Shown: piece after piece, positions 23,697 to 33,015 of the stretch
How the letters are laid out: each line of letters starts with the position of its first letter
Position numbering within the stretch: the first letter of the stretch is position 1
Assembly: GCA_040754335.1 (NCBI GenBank)
Contig: JBFMCV010000003.1
Coordinates: forward strand, 483,356-547,355
Reading direction: 5' to 3'
Length of the DNA stretch: 64,000 bases
Source of the DNA: Thermodesulfobacteriota bacterium
Lineage (GTDB): Bacteria > Desulfobacterota_D > UBA1144 > Nemesobacterales > UBA2774
Translations under genes and position numbers: made by a program
Notes under the pieces: generated by a model
Told to the model about the DNA's origin: nothing
Databases searched by the model: none
Seen by the model: only the letters and a program-made list of their open reading frames with translations

Positions 23697-23892
23697 AATC
23701 TCCTACGCCGGCCGCGGTCACAAGATACAACACGGGTAAATATACCGTAAATTCGGATACCGGGACGACTGTCCGCGGTCCGTGTCCCGGCGAGGCATTG
23801 AATGACGGGGGAACCGGAGAGGCTTGACTTATTCCGTTTTTGACAACATTTCTTTATGATGCCGGAGCATCACTGATCGAGGAGGAACAGAG

Positions 23893-25251
23893 ATGGCAGG
23901 GGATGAAAATATAGTCAGAAAGTACGAGGGAAGATGGGCGACCAAACCCGAGCAGGTCGATGAAGGCATACTGTTCAGCTTTTATTCACCCGGCGCCAGA
24001 GAGATTTTTTTATCAGGGGATTTTAACGGGTGGAAGCACGGCACTCTCCGCCTCGTCAAAGGGGGTGACAACGTTTGGCGCATCATACTCAGGCCTGCAC
24101 CCAACAGGTCTTATGACTATAAGTACATTGTCGACGGGAGCTGGATCACGGACCCGAATAACCCCGACCTGAACCCCGATATTGCAGGCGGAGCCAATTC
24201 GATAATATATATAGGCGAGAAAGGGAACCTGCTTGCGAAGGACGACCCGGAGAGGCACAAATTCACCCTCGAAGGCAGGGGCATACAGCACGGCACATTC
24301 TCCTCCGAGAGGTATAAAAGGAGTTTCGACCTCTATTACGTACTGCCTCCCGGTTATAGCGGCGAGCCCCTTCCGGCGGTCATATGTCTTAATAATTACA
24401 TAAAGTCCCAGGAAATAGACAGGTACTGCCGGAAATACGGATACATCGGCATACTCCCTTCGCCCGATATAGGCGGGGATTATATAAGAAAAGGCAAGCT
24501 CAACATATTTTCTGAGCTCGTAAAAGAAGTGAAGGAGCGGTTCAGAATCGACGATGACAGATTATATGTAACCGGCATGTCCAACGGAGGACTCGAGGCG
24601 TTTCTCGTATCACTATATTTCCCCGACCTGATAGCCGCGTCAGCCGTCGTGTTCGGGCCCTACAGGCTTAGGTACTATAAGGACAAAATCAGCCAAATGA
24701 ATAAGGATGAGATCAAGAGATTTTTGGCGAACCTCGAATTCCCGCAGAGGATGCTCCCGAACCTAATCAACACCCCCGTGTACATTTCCCACGGCGGAGG
24801 GGACGAAGCCGTGCCTGCCGACGACGCCATAGTGCTCCACGAAATACTTGAGAAGCTCGGAACACCCGTGAAGTTCAATTTTTATCCCAAAGAAGGCCAT
24901 ACATGGCTCATGGTCGACGAAGACCTGCCGAACGTATTCGACTGGTTCGGGAAATTCAAACGCAATAAATACCCCAGGAGCATCTACTACACCGCCCCTT
25001 TCGGGATATTCAAGAATAAAGTTTTCTGGGCCGAATTCATGCCGTACGAGGTGACGCAGCCCGTTAGGATCCGCGTGGGCGTTACAGGAGATAAGGGCAT
25101 ACGCATAGATTCGGATAACGTGAAAAAGATAACATTGAACCCGTCCGAAGAGCTTATACGAATATCCGAGAACACTAAGATAGATACGGTAAGCAAAAAT
25201 GCCAACATAGATTTAAATACGGATGTCAACGAAGCGGTAATCACATTTTAG
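23893..25251 (+). CDS. Esterase-type alpha/beta hydrolase with N-terminal CBM48-like domain
   Basis: A 452-residue protein. Residues about 20-105 form a glycogen-binding/isoamylase-N (E-set) domain (FLSGDFNGWKHG, YDYKYIVDGSWITDP). Residues about 130-360 are an alpha/beta hydrolase of the esterase D/feruloyl-esterase type with nucleophile serine in VTGMSNGGLE and a catalytic-histidine segment KEGHTWLM. A further 90 residues (beta-rich) close the protein. No signal peptide is visible, so it appears cytoplasmic. GGAGG lies 8 bases before the ATG. Two paralogous hydrolases follow directly (gap 4 bases, then a 4-base overlap), so the three form one operon. The substrate is unknown; a carbohydrate ester is suggested by the domain pair. 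Confidence 0.82.
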   Translation: MAGDENIVRKYEGRWATKPEQVDEGILFSFYSPGAREIFLSGDFNGWKHGTLRLVKGGDNVWRIILRPAPNRSYDYKYIVDGSWITDPNNPDLNPDIAGGANSIIYIGEKGNLLAKDDPERHKFTLEGRGIQHGTFSSERYKRSFDLYYVLPPGYSGEPLPAVICLNNYIKSQEIDRYCRKYGYIGILPSPDIGGDYIRKGKLNIFSELVKEVKERFRIDDDRLYVTGMSNGGLEAFLVSLYFPDLIAASAVVFGPYRLRYYKDKISQMNKDEIKRFLANLEFPQRMLPNLINTPVYISHGGGDEAVPADDAIVLHEILEKLGTPVKFNFYPKEGHTWLMVDEDLPNVFDWFGKFKRNKYPRSIYYTAPFGIFKNKVFWAEFMPYEVTQPVRIRVGVTGDKGIRIDSDNVKKITLNPSEELIRISENTKIDTVSKNANIDLNTDVNEAVITF

Positions 25252-25255
25252 CGCA

Positions 25256-26197
25256 ATGTCCGGTATGACTATGAACAACGCAGAATCGGTGGAGCAGGAG
25301 CTTCTTTCAATACCTTTCGGGAACAGCAAGGTAGACGCCCTCTTTTACAAAAGCCCCCTGAGACCGGGCGGTCAGGAGAAAGAACCGGTCATCATCCATA
25401 TACACGGGTTCCTCGGGAATTTCCTCGAAGGGAGCCAGCGCTATCTGCCGCCGATCCTTGCCGAGGCCGGTTATTCTTCTCTGTCCATAAATACGCGCAT
25501 GGCCACTTTCGGCCTCTTTTTCGGATACGGGATCATCGACGATACGATTCCACAGATAGATACGGCGATCGTTTATCTGAAAAACATGGGCTATTCCAAG
25601 ATTATCCTGTCAGGGTACAGCCTCGGGAGCAGCATCGTGCTCAGGTACGTATCGCTCAGGAACGACCCGGCTCAATTCCCGGCTCTCAAAGGCATCATCG
25701 CCCTTTCGACACCATACTCGACCGCAGAGACGATACGGAACAGATGGAACAAGTGGGGGAGCAACCCTTCTTACGACGAGATATACAGGAGGGTGAAAGA
25801 GACGCTCAAACCGGACCCGTACACCTCTTCCGAGGACCGCACCGTGATTATATACAAAGCCAGGGGAGATACGCTCAACCCCGAACACACGGAGCTCTAC
25901 ACGTACAAGACCTGGTGGTACCTGGCGGGGCCGGAAGCGGAATCCTCGAAGTGCTACAAGCAGATCGCAAGAATCAGGATACCGATACTGCTTATCCAGG
26001 GCAGACAGGACGCGGAGCTCGGACCCGGAGAAGCCGACGACCTCGCAAGAATAGCCCGTAACGCGGGCAACAGGGACGTGTCCGCGCTTTACCTGGACGC
26101 GGATCACAACTTCGACGGTAAAGAGGAGGAACTGGGGGAGGCAATAAAAAAGTGGCTCGGCAGAAGATTCGGATATAAGCAGCTTGCCCCAAAATGA
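25256..26197 (+). CDS. Alpha/beta hydrolase
   Basis: A 313-residue alpha/beta hydrolase, second gene of the hydrolase operon. The oxyanion-hole segment is HIHGFLGNFLEG, the nucleophile elbow is SGYSLGSS, and the acid/histidine part is LLIQGRQDAE and DADHNFDG. It starts 4 bases after the previous stop. It is clearly homologous to the next gene (shared RWNKWGSNPSYDE-type block, TYKTWWYL), a tandem duplication that has diverged. Several ATG codons lie within the first six residues; no Shine-Dalgarno site separates them. The substrate is unknown. Confidence 0.85.
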   Translation: MSGMTMNNAESVEQELLSIPFGNSKVDALFYKSPLRPGGQEKEPVIIHIHGFLGNFLEGSQRYLPPILAEAGYSSLSINTRMATFGLFFGYGIIDDTIPQIDTAIVYLKNMGYSKIILSGYSLGSSIVLRYVSLRNDPAQFPALKGIIALSTPYSTAETIRNRWNKWGSNPSYDEIYRRVKETLKPDPYTSSEDRTVIIYKARGDTLNPEHTELYTYKTWWYLAGPEAESSKCYKQIARIRIPILLIQGRQDAELGPGEADDLARIARNAGNRDVSALYLDADHNFDGKEEELGEAIKKWLGRRFGYKQLAPK

Positions 26198-27099
26198 TCC
26201 ATAGACAGCGGAAGCTCATAAACATAAATTCAAAAGACGATTTCCTCATCCACTCCCTCCTGGTCACGTGCGAATACGAGAAACCGGAAGACCTCTTCGA
26301 GACACCCATAGTGATCATGGTGCACGGGGTCCTCGGTCATTTCCTGGCGCGGGGAACCCCGCGGCAGCTGCCCCCGCTCCTGGCCGAGCGCGGCATAAAT
26401 TCCTTCTCTATAAACACCAGAATGGCTCATCTGGGACAAATATTCGGCAGGGCGATATTCGACACGACGGAGTACGACATAGAAGCAGCCGTGAAATTCC
26501 TCAAAAAAGAGGGATACACGAAGATATTCATACTGGGCTTCAGCCTCGGTGCGAACCTGGCCGCTTACTATGCGGCGAACAGACCCGAGCCCGAGGTGAG
26601 GGGGCTGATACTCGAAGGCTGCGCGTATTCCCTGCCGGATTCCCAGAAAAAGAGGTGGGACAAATGGCGGAGCGTCCCGTCCTACGACGAGGTATACGAA
26701 AAGGCGAGAGAGCTGCTCGGCCCCGACCCTCTTACGAGCCCACGGGACGAGATATTCCTCGTCAACAGGGCGTGGGGCGATACGTTCAGTCCTTTCCACA
26801 ATGAAATCTACACGTACAAGACCTGGTGGTTCATGAGGAGCCCTGAGGCCCATCATGCAAAAACCTGCACAGTTATCCGGAGTGTGAAGATACCTCTGCT
26901 CTTCCTTCAAGGCGTGAACGACGACATACTCGAAGAACGTGAGGCGAGGGATCTAGCCCGGCTTGCGGTGGAAGCGGGAAACGCCTCGGTCGAGGTGAGA
27001 TACATAGAGAACGCACAGCACGACTGCATGGAAAACCCTGATGCCGCATCTGATGTTATAGCAGCGTGGATCGGGAGCATCGCGGGGAAAAGCGCATAA
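26194..27099 (+). CDS. Alpha/beta hydrolase, paralogue of the preceding gene
   Basis: A 301-residue alpha/beta hydrolase. The nucleophile elbow is LGFSLGANLA, the oxyanion region MVHGVLGHFLARG, and the catalytic histidine lies in ENAQHDCME. It overlaps the previous gene by 4 bases (ATGA). It shares the blocks KRWDKWRSVPSYDEVY and TYKTWWFMRSPEA with its neighbour, so the two arose by tandem duplication. A hairpin GTCGG/CCGAC at 27123-27137, 24 bases after the stop, is a weak terminator candidate. Confidence 0.85.
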   Translation: MIHRQRKLININSKDDFLIHSLLVTCEYEKPEDLFETPIVIMVHGVLGHFLARGTPRQLPPLLAERGINSFSINTRMAHLGQIFGRAIFDTTEYDIEAAVKFLKKEGYTKIFILGFSLGANLAAYYAANRPEPEVRGLILEGCAYSLPDSQKKRWDKWRSVPSYDEVYEKARELLGPDPLTSPRDEIFLVNRAWGDTFSPFHNEIYTYKTWWFMRSPEAHHAKTCTVIRSVKIPLLFLQGVNDDILEEREARDLARLAVEAGNASVEVRYIENAQHDCMENPDAASDVIAAWIGSIAGKSA

Positions 27100-27431
27100 G
27101 AAGAATCCATGATCTGTATCCTGTCGGAATAACCGACTTACCCTTCAATAAACCCTCAAGAGAGAGACAGCGCATATCGGCCCGTTAGAATTCAAAGCCA
27201 TGATTTGACCCGGTTTATGACGAAATTTGTAATAATTTTGATATAGTTTCAACGATTACGCAAAAAAAGTAAAATATAGAAGCAGCTTACAGAGCGGATA
27301 GCTTGTGGCATGGATTTTGCTCATTTTAATTGAAGGCATTTTATAGATCGGCACAACGGCTCTATCGATTACTTACGGCTTTTTAATTTTTTATAAAGAG
27401 AGAAGCAGACTGTTGAGTTTGGAAGACCCAG
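27100..27431. other. 332-bp intergenic region, AT-rich, promoter-like
   Basis: No gene was seen. The region becomes AT-rich after 27200. A TTTCAA hexamer near 27247 and TAAAAT near 27270 are separated by 17 bp and could drive the 27432 gene with a long leader. No recognisable riboswitch or repeat was found. Confidence 0.35.
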
Positions 27432-27857
27432 ATGGTTAAAAGGCAAGTCATAAATCTAGCGGAACCCGAATCCGCCGGTGCAAAAATCGTAACACTAAAG
27501 TGGAGCGAAATTCTCGAAAGCGCATTCGAATACTACAAAGCCGATTATATACCCGCATGGGCGCTTAACCAGACACACCTCAACAGCTCAGGAGACAAGC
27601 TGTTCATATCGAAAAAGAGCAGCGAGTGGGTGAGCTGGGAGAAGATAGACGCGTCTGAACGACCCGATATCGCGACCCTCTTCGACCTTCTGCCGGACCT
27701 TCCGGAAGACGGCCAATACAAGAGGCTCATTCGAGAGCTTGTCGATGAAGGAGTAAGGGACCCGGAAGACCACTTCTGGGAGAACATGTTCTCGTACAGA
27801 TCGGCGAAGGACCTTTTCGTAAACGGAAAGAGGTACAGGATCGAATGGGAAGCATAA
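27432..27857 (+). CDS. Hypothetical protein (141 aa)
   Basis: A small soluble protein starting MVKRQVINLAEPESAG; I do not recognise it. It is rich in Trp, Asp and Glu, and helical in the second half (LIRELVDEGVRDPEDHFWENMF). GGAAG lies 7 bases before the ATG. It stands alone: the hydrolase operon ends 332 bases upstream and the next gene is convergent. The codon use and clean ribosome site support a real gene. Confidence 0.65.
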   Translation: MVKRQVINLAEPESAGAKIVTLKWSEILESAFEYYKADYIPAWALNQTHLNSSGDKLFISKKSSEWVSWEKIDASERPDIATLFDLLPDLPEDGQYKRLIRELVDEGVRDPEDHFWENMFSYRSAKDLFVNGKRYRIEWEA

Positions 27858-27893
27858 ACCTTTCGCTGCATACGTCTCCGATACAGATAAAGC

Positions 27894-28664
27894 CTATTCC
27901 GTAACTACTCTGACAGAGATGCGTTTTCCTCGCATAAGCTCCCTTGCGCTTCCCTGATTCACCGATATCTCGAGAAGACCTGAACTTCCTATTATTGCCA
28001 CGAGCTCGCCCTTTTCGGCCTCCCCGTACGCACCGGATACGCCGTCTATACCGTGTCTGCCTGCATAAATCCGGGAGCCCGTCCCGACCGCCTTTCCCGG
28101 TATGTTCGTGATGAGGTTTCCGAAGGAATCCGCGTACAGGACCTCACCCGATATTTCATTACCATATACGGACGGCTGAGGAATCTCGAGTTTAACCGGC
28201 TCTGGCGCCTTATCGCCGAGCTCGCGAATCCCGACCCCTGATGAGATGTGAGCCGCCGCGGGGGCGAAAATGTCCCTCCCGTGGAACGTGGCGCTCACAT
28301 CCTTGAGCATGTATCGTGACCTTGTGATCTCTATTGCAACCGGGCTGTCGAGGCAACCTAGCGCAGGGGAGAATATGCCGTTATCGGGTCCGACGAAGAA
28401 ATAACCACCGGCCTCAATCGCAATGGGGCGCCTCGGTCCTCCCACGCCGGGGTCTACAACGGCAACGTGGACCGTCCCATGCGGAAAGCAGCCATAATAA
28501 TTTCTGAGCTTGAAGGCTGCTTCGAATATATTGTACTTCTCTATCTCGTGCGTGATGTCGACGATTACCGCATCCGGGTTTATCCCGAGGATCACCCCCT
28601 TCATCACGCCCGCATAATGGTCTTTAGTCCCGAAGTCGGTAATCAATGTAATGACGTTTTTCAA
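27894..28664 (-). CDS. S-adenosylmethionine hydroxide adenosyltransferase (SAM hydrolase, DUF62)
   Basis: A 256-residue member of the family that cleaves SAM to adenosine and methionine using activated water. The signature DFGTKDHYAGVMKG (N-terminal aspartate, about residues 10-23), VDPGVGGPRRPI and GPDNGIFSPAL are all present. The C-terminal beta-barrel domain (about 170-256) completes the usual two-domain form. The halogenase-specific loop of fluorinases is not apparent. It is divergent from the MBL gene at 28732, with a 67-base gap that must hold both promoters. Its physiological role is poorly understood in general. Confidence 0.93.
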   Translation of the reverse strand: MKNVITLITDFGTKDHYAGVMKGVILGINPDAVIVDITHEIEKYNIFEAAFKLRNYYGCFPHGTVHVAVVDPGVGGPRRPIAIEAGGYFFVGPDNGIFSPALGCLDSPVAIEITRSRYMLKDVSATFHGRDIFAPAAAHISSGVGIRELGDKAPEPVKLEIPQPSVYGNEISGEVLYADSFGNLITNIPGKAVGTGSRIYAGRHGIDGVSGAYGEAEKGELVAIIGSSGLLEISVNQGSARELMRGKRISVRVVTE

Positions 28665-28731
28665 GGCCCTTTGCCCTTTTGAAAAATAGTGCTAAATTGG
28701 TCGATAATTACAATAACGCAATAATAAGGAA

Positions 28732-29499
28732 ATGAAAATGAAGCTCGCCATACTGGGGTCAGGCACATGCGTGCCTTATACGGAGAGGGGGTCGTCGGGA
28801 TACGCGCTCGAGCTTCCGGGAGCCCGGATATTGCTCGACTGCGGGAGCGGGACGACGTGGAAGCTCGCCCGTGCGGGAATAAGCTATCTCGACATCGACC
28901 ACATTTTTCTTTCGCACCTCCACCCGGACCATACGGGCGACCTCGTGCCTTTTCTCTTCGCCACCAAGTACGCGTTCGGGTCGCCTTACGGCTCAAGGCG
29001 CGAAAAACCGCTCAAATTATGGGGAGGGCCGGGGTTCGTGAAGTTCTTCGAAGCGCTCAAGAACGCGTACAGGGACTGGATACTGCCAGATGGGCTATCC
29101 GTAGAAGAGATCGGTATCGGCACGAGAGACTTCGGCAGATTCTCTCTGACAGCGGCAGGGGTGACGCACATAGAGAGCAGCCTCGCTTATAGAATCGACG
29201 CCGGGGGGAAGTCAATCGCCTACTCGGGCGATACGGACTACTCGGAGGCACTTATCGAGCTCGCCCGCGGGGCGGATGCGCTCGTAATAGAATGCGCGCT
29301 TCCGGATGACAAGTTGAAAAGGAGCGGACATCTCACCCCTGGCGAGGTCATTGAAATCGCGAACATGTCGGAGGCGAAGAGGATCATAGTAACGCACCTC
29401 TATCCCGCATGCGATGAAATGAATGTCGTAGAAAGGATAAGGAAAGGCGTAAACGCGGAAGTCATCGAGGCCCGCGATCTCCTCGAGATCGAGATATAA
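28732..29499 (+). CDS. Metallo-beta-lactamase fold hydrolase, RNase Z-like
   Basis: A 255-residue MBL-fold protein. It has the metal-binding HLHPDHTGD motif (about 64-72), YSGDTDYSE for the bridging aspartate, and a C-terminal VTHLYP histidine. The start ILGSGTCVPYTERGSSG resembles RNase Z and related phosphodiesterases, but the protein is short and lacks the exosite arm, so tRNA 3' processing is not certain. A second in-frame ATG at 28738 has AAGGA at better spacing and may be the true start. Confidence 0.82.
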   Translation: MKMKLAILGSGTCVPYTERGSSGYALELPGARILLDCGSGTTWKLARAGISYLDIDHIFLSHLHPDHTGDLVPFLFATKYAFGSPYGSRREKPLKLWGGPGFVKFFEALKNAYRDWILPDGLSVEEIGIGTRDFGRFSLTAAGVTHIESSLAYRIDAGGKSIAYSGDTDYSEALIELARGADALVIECALPDDKLKRSGHLTPGEVIEIANMSEAKRIIVTHLYPACDEMNVVERIRKGVNAEVIEARDLLEIEI

Positions 29500-29579
29500 A
29501 CTCCTGACCGCCGTCACACCGCATAACCGGTTGACAATAAAAGACGATACTGCTTTAATGAGTGAAGGAGGTAACGACA

Positions 29580-30461
29580 ATGGAGCTAATGGAAGCTATA
29601 GGAAGCAGAAGGAGCATCCGTTTCTACAAACCCTGGAAGGAGGTCGAGGACTGGAAAATACAGACGATGCTTCAGGCCGCGCGTTATGCGTCGTGCCAGG
29701 GGAACTGCAACTCGACGGAAGCGATAGTCATCGATAAAAAGACCTACCCCAAAGAGGATTTCGAGAAGATAATCGAATGCGCGTCCCCCTTCAACGAGAT
29801 ACACCTGAGGCAGGCCCCGATAGTCATAGCGTGGCTCATAAACCTCGATGCCTGGTACCAGGAGCTCGTCCAGTCGTTCGCGGTGCTGTTTCCGGCTAGA
29901 GCGATAACGGCCGCTCACGGATGGACTTACCAGCTCCTTACAGAGGTCACTTACCCGCGCCTCATGAGCTTCCCCAAGGACAGGACTGAAGACCTGCTCA
30001 GGATCGAAGCCGGGCAGGCCATTGCAAACGCCCTTCTAGCCGCGACAGAGCTCGGCCTGGGCTGCTGCCTGCTTGCCACGGGGAGAAAACCGGCCGATTT
30101 CCCCAAGGTGCTCGGCGTTCCTGAAAATATCGTACCTATATGGCTCATGTCCGTGGGCTATGCGGCGGAATCGCCCGGACAGAGGCCGAGAAAACGGTTC
30201 GACAGGCTCTACCACCTGAACAAATACGGGAACCCCCTCAGGGAAGACGAAAAGGTCAAGCAGGAGCTTGCGCTGAAAAAGATGATACAGCCGATGGACC
30301 CGCTTCCGGGGAGGGAAGAGGAACTGAGGCATATATGCAGGATGTTCGGGCTCAAGGAAGACATGCCCGATATGCCCAGGGACAAGATAAAAGCCCTTTA
30401 CGAGGAAGACTCGCCCTATTACGGCGAGCTCCCGCCGGGACTCGAGGAAAAGGGAGTCTGA
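29580..30461 (+). CDS. Nitroreductase family protein
   Basis: A 293-residue FMN-dependent oxidoreductase. The N-terminal MELMEAIGSRRSIRFYK is the nitroreductase phosphate/FMN-binding start, and EAGQAIANALLAATELGLGCC is the conserved central helix. The C-terminal 90 residues or so are an extension beyond the usual 170-200 residue core, charged and proline-rich. ATG 29580 is preferred because GGAGG lies 8 bases upstream; an earlier ATG at 29562 overlaps it. Substrate unknown. It is distinct from the shorter nitroreductase at 50350. Confidence 0.88.
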   Translation: MELMEAIGSRRSIRFYKPWKEVEDWKIQTMLQAARYASCQGNCNSTEAIVIDKKTYPKEDFEKIIECASPFNEIHLRQAPIVIAWLINLDAWYQELVQSFAVLFPARAITAAHGWTYQLLTEVTYPRLMSFPKDRTEDLLRIEAGQAIANALLAATELGLGCCLLATGRKPADFPKVLGVPENIVPIWLMSVGYAAESPGQRPRKRFDRLYHLNKYGNPLREDEKVKQELALKKMIQPMDPLPGREEELRHICRMFGLKEDMPDMPRDKIKALYEEDSPYYGELPPGLEEKGV

Positions 30462-30489
30462 TACCGACAAGGAGATACCCGGAGAATAT

Positions 30490-31623
30490 TCACGCGCGCT
30501 CGCTTTTTGAGGAGCGGGAGAGGAGCTTCATCGCGGCTTCCTTTACCTCATCCACGCTTATATCCGCAAGGCATCTCACACCGTAAGGGCACCGAGGGGT
30601 ATATCCGAACCTCGTGCAGGGACTACAGTCGAGGTGCCTGTTGATCACTACGTGATTCTCCCCCCGTGGCGCCCACTTATTTTCTATGCCCGCGCCGAAC
30701 AGGGACAGAGTAGGAGTTCCGACTCCGTATGCTATGTGCATGAGCCCCGTATCACCCGAGATAAATAGATCGAGCTCCGAAATAACGGCCGCCGTCCCTC
30801 CGAGCGTGGTACACCCGACGTAGTCCAAAAGGTATCCATCGATACACCTGTTTTTAAAAAATTCTGCGCCGCTCTTTTCCGCTTCGCCTCCGAGAATCAC
30901 GGTGCCTATATTCTCCTCCTGGAGCCTACGCGACAGGTCCGCGAATTTATCTGCGCCCCACCTTCTTTCAGAGACCGTGGCTCCGGCGAATATGCCTACG
31001 GCCGCTTTTTTACCTTTCCTGAAGTCCGAAACTGCAGAGGTTATATCGTCATGAGATCGCAGGACGAGCGGCATGAACGGCCTATCCCTATCGAACTCGT
31101 ATTTCTTCCCGGTGAGAGCCGATACGAGATTGAGAAAGCTCACGGCTTCGTAATCGTCATGACTGTAGGGGACCTTGCGCGTGTATAGCCCGGCCCTTTC
31201 ATTCGTCGCAAACCCGACCCGCTCGGGGGCGCGCGCGAGGTAAGCGAGCGCAGCCGTCATGCGGTGCCACTGCTCCGTGTCTATCACTACATCGTACCCG
31301 CCCCTTATCACTCTATGGAGCGTCTCGTGGGGCTGCCTGTCGTAAAGAAGGAGGTTGTCTATATACGGGCACACGGCGAATATTCCCCAGTTCCTTTTCT
31401 CGGCGAGCACATCGATCGTATAGTCCCTGTAATGGTTCCTGAGCTCGGAAAGGGCCGGATAGAGGAGCACGGCGTCCCCTATGCCGCCCGGCCTTATGAC
31501 AAGTATCTTACGGCTCTCCCTTTCCCCTGTTTTCCTGGGGCTGACCATTAATTTAGAGACCGAACAGGAGATACTTCCCAGCACACCGTCGAGTCTCTTG
31601 AGCCCTTCTATCTTCCAGTTCAT
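30490..31623 (-). CDS. Glycosyltransferase family 9 (heptosyltransferase-like)
   Basis: A 377-residue GT-B enzyme of the ADP-heptose:LPS heptosyltransferase family. It shows LVIRPGGIGDAVLLYPAL-type start (about 44-60), GIFAGATVSERRWG for the donor region, and SGDTGLMHIAYGVGTPT for the C-terminal signature. It has about 35 extra residues before the usual start. Most members build the LPS core, which supports a Gram-negative envelope. The C-terminus carries a cysteine set (HLDCSPCTRFGYTPRCPYG, then RCLADI) common in GT9 proteins. It is a single gene, convergent with the nitroreductase. Confidence 0.9.
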   Translation of the reverse strand: MNWKIEGLKRLDGVLGSISCSVSKLMVSPRKTGERESRKILVIRPGGIGDAVLLYPALSELRNHYRDYTIDVLAEKRNWGIFAVCPYIDNLLLYDRQPHETLHRVIRGGYDVVIDTEQWHRMTAALAYLARAPERVGFATNERAGLYTRKVPYSHDDYEAVSFLNLVSALTGKKYEFDRDRPFMPLVLRSHDDITSAVSDFRKGKKAAVGIFAGATVSERRWGADKFADLSRRLQEENIGTVILGGEAEKSGAEFFKNRCIDGYLLDYVGCTTLGGTAAVISELDLFISGDTGLMHIAYGVGTPTLSLFGAGIENKWAPRGENHVVINRHLDCSPCTRFGYTPRCPYGVRCLADISVDEVKEAAMKLLSRSSKSERA

Positions 31624-31814
31624 ATCGTTTGACCGGGCATGTTTATAGCGGTATACGCGCAGCCTGCGAGCACGCTCCGACCTCTAGTATAAATCTTGCG
31701 GGATGAATAGGGTAGGCTGAAATCGAATCTTCGGAATTATCTGCAAGCACTAAAAAACCGGAAACTGCTGCGCATCCCTGCGCAAGGAGGCAGGCCCGCT
31801 CAGTGCTTCTTGCG

Positions 31815-32900
31815 TCAAGCCACAGTTATATCCTCGTCGAGGTAAACGTTCTGAACGGCGTTAAGTATCTCGACGCCATCTTTCATAGGCTTCTGGAAAG
31901 ATTTGCGTCCCGTGATGAGCCCCATGCCGCCCGCCCTCTTGTTAATGACCGCCGTCCTCACGGCCTGTGCGAGGTCGTCCTCTTCCCTGCCCGTGGAAGC
32001 GCCGCCTGAATTTATCAGTCCCGCGCGGCCCATGTAGCAGTTCACGACCTGATATCTAGTGAGGTCGATCGGGTGATCGGAGGTGAGCTTCGAGTAGACC
32101 TTGGGGTCGGTCTTGCCGAACTTGAGCGCGAGGAACCCCCCGTTATTCTCCGCCTGCTTCTGCTTCACTATGTCGGCCTCTATAGTGGCCGAGATATGGT
32201 TCGCCTGCCCGGTGAGGTCGGCAGATAAATGGTAATCCACCTTCTCGGTGCTGAACGCCGGGTTCCTGAGGTACGCCCAGAGCACGGTAACGAGACCGAG
32301 GGTGTGGGCGTAACTGAACGCCTCCGCGACCTCCTGTATCTGACGGTCGCTCTCCTCGGAGCCGAAGTAAATGGTGGCTCCTACGGCGACCGCCCCCATC
32401 TGAAAGGCCTGGTCCACGTTCGCGAACATTATCTGGTCGTATTTGTTCGGATAGGTGAGTAGCTCGTTGTGATTGAGCTTTACTAAAAACGGAATCTTGT
32501 GCGCGTATTTCCTCGATACCGCGCCCAGAACGCCGAGCGTGGAAGCGACTGCGTTGCACCCTCCTTCAATCGCGAGCTTGACGATATTCTCAGGGTCGAA
32601 ATAGATGGGATTTGGCGCAAAGGATGCCCCGGCCGAGTGCTCTATCCCCTGGTCGACTGGCAATATGGACAGATAACCGGTGCCGGCGAGCCTGCCCGTG
32701 TTGTACATCAACTGGAGGTTCCGAAGCACGGAATTAGGCCTGTCGGAAGGAGCGTAGACCCTCTCGACGAAATCAGGGCCTGGCAGATGCAGCAAGTTCC
32801 TCGAAACGGTTTTGCACTTGTGGTCGAGCAGGTATCCGGCCTCTTTGCCGAGCAGTCTGACTACGGAATCCGTCCCTTCTTTCACTTTTGCCTTCGCCAT
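31815..32900 (-). CDS. Class I fructose-bisphosphate aldolase (DhnA type)
   Basis: A 361-residue Schiff-base aldolase of the archaeal/DhnA type. Key parts are [12 protein letters not shown], the substrate-binding [11 protein letters not shown] lysine region, [16 protein letters not shown], and a later segment containing the lysine of [10 protein letters not shown]. It splits fructose 1,6-bisphosphate in glycolysis or forms it in gluconeogenesis. It lies downstream of gap and pgk on the same strand after a 115-base gap, giving a lower-glycolysis group. No class II aldolase is in the window. Confidence 0.93.
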   Translation of the reverse strand: MAKAKVKEGTDSVVRLLGKEAGYLLDHKCKTVSRNLLHLPGPDFVERVYAPSDRPNSVLRNLQLMYNTGRLAGTGYLSILPVDQGIEHSAGASFAPNPIYFDPENIVKLAIEGGCNAVASTLGVLGAVSRKYAHKIPFLVKLNHNELLTYPNKYDQIMFANVDQAFQMGAVAVGATIYFGSEESDRQIQEVAEAFSYAHTLGLVTVLWAYLRNPAFSTEKVDYHLSADLTGQANHISATIEADIVKQKQAENNGGFLALKFGKTDPKVYSKLTSDHPIDLTRYQVVNCYMGRAGLINSGGASTGREEDDLAQAVRTAVINKRAGGMGLITGRKSFQKPMKDGVEILNAVQNVYLDEDITVA

Positions 32901-33015
32901 TTTTACACTCCGTTTATTTGTTACTGATATGTGATTTTAAAGATAACACGAAATCATTTGGATGGATAGATTTTGGGGGCCTGACCGATTACAAAATTCC
33001 GAAAGCGGAAACAGA

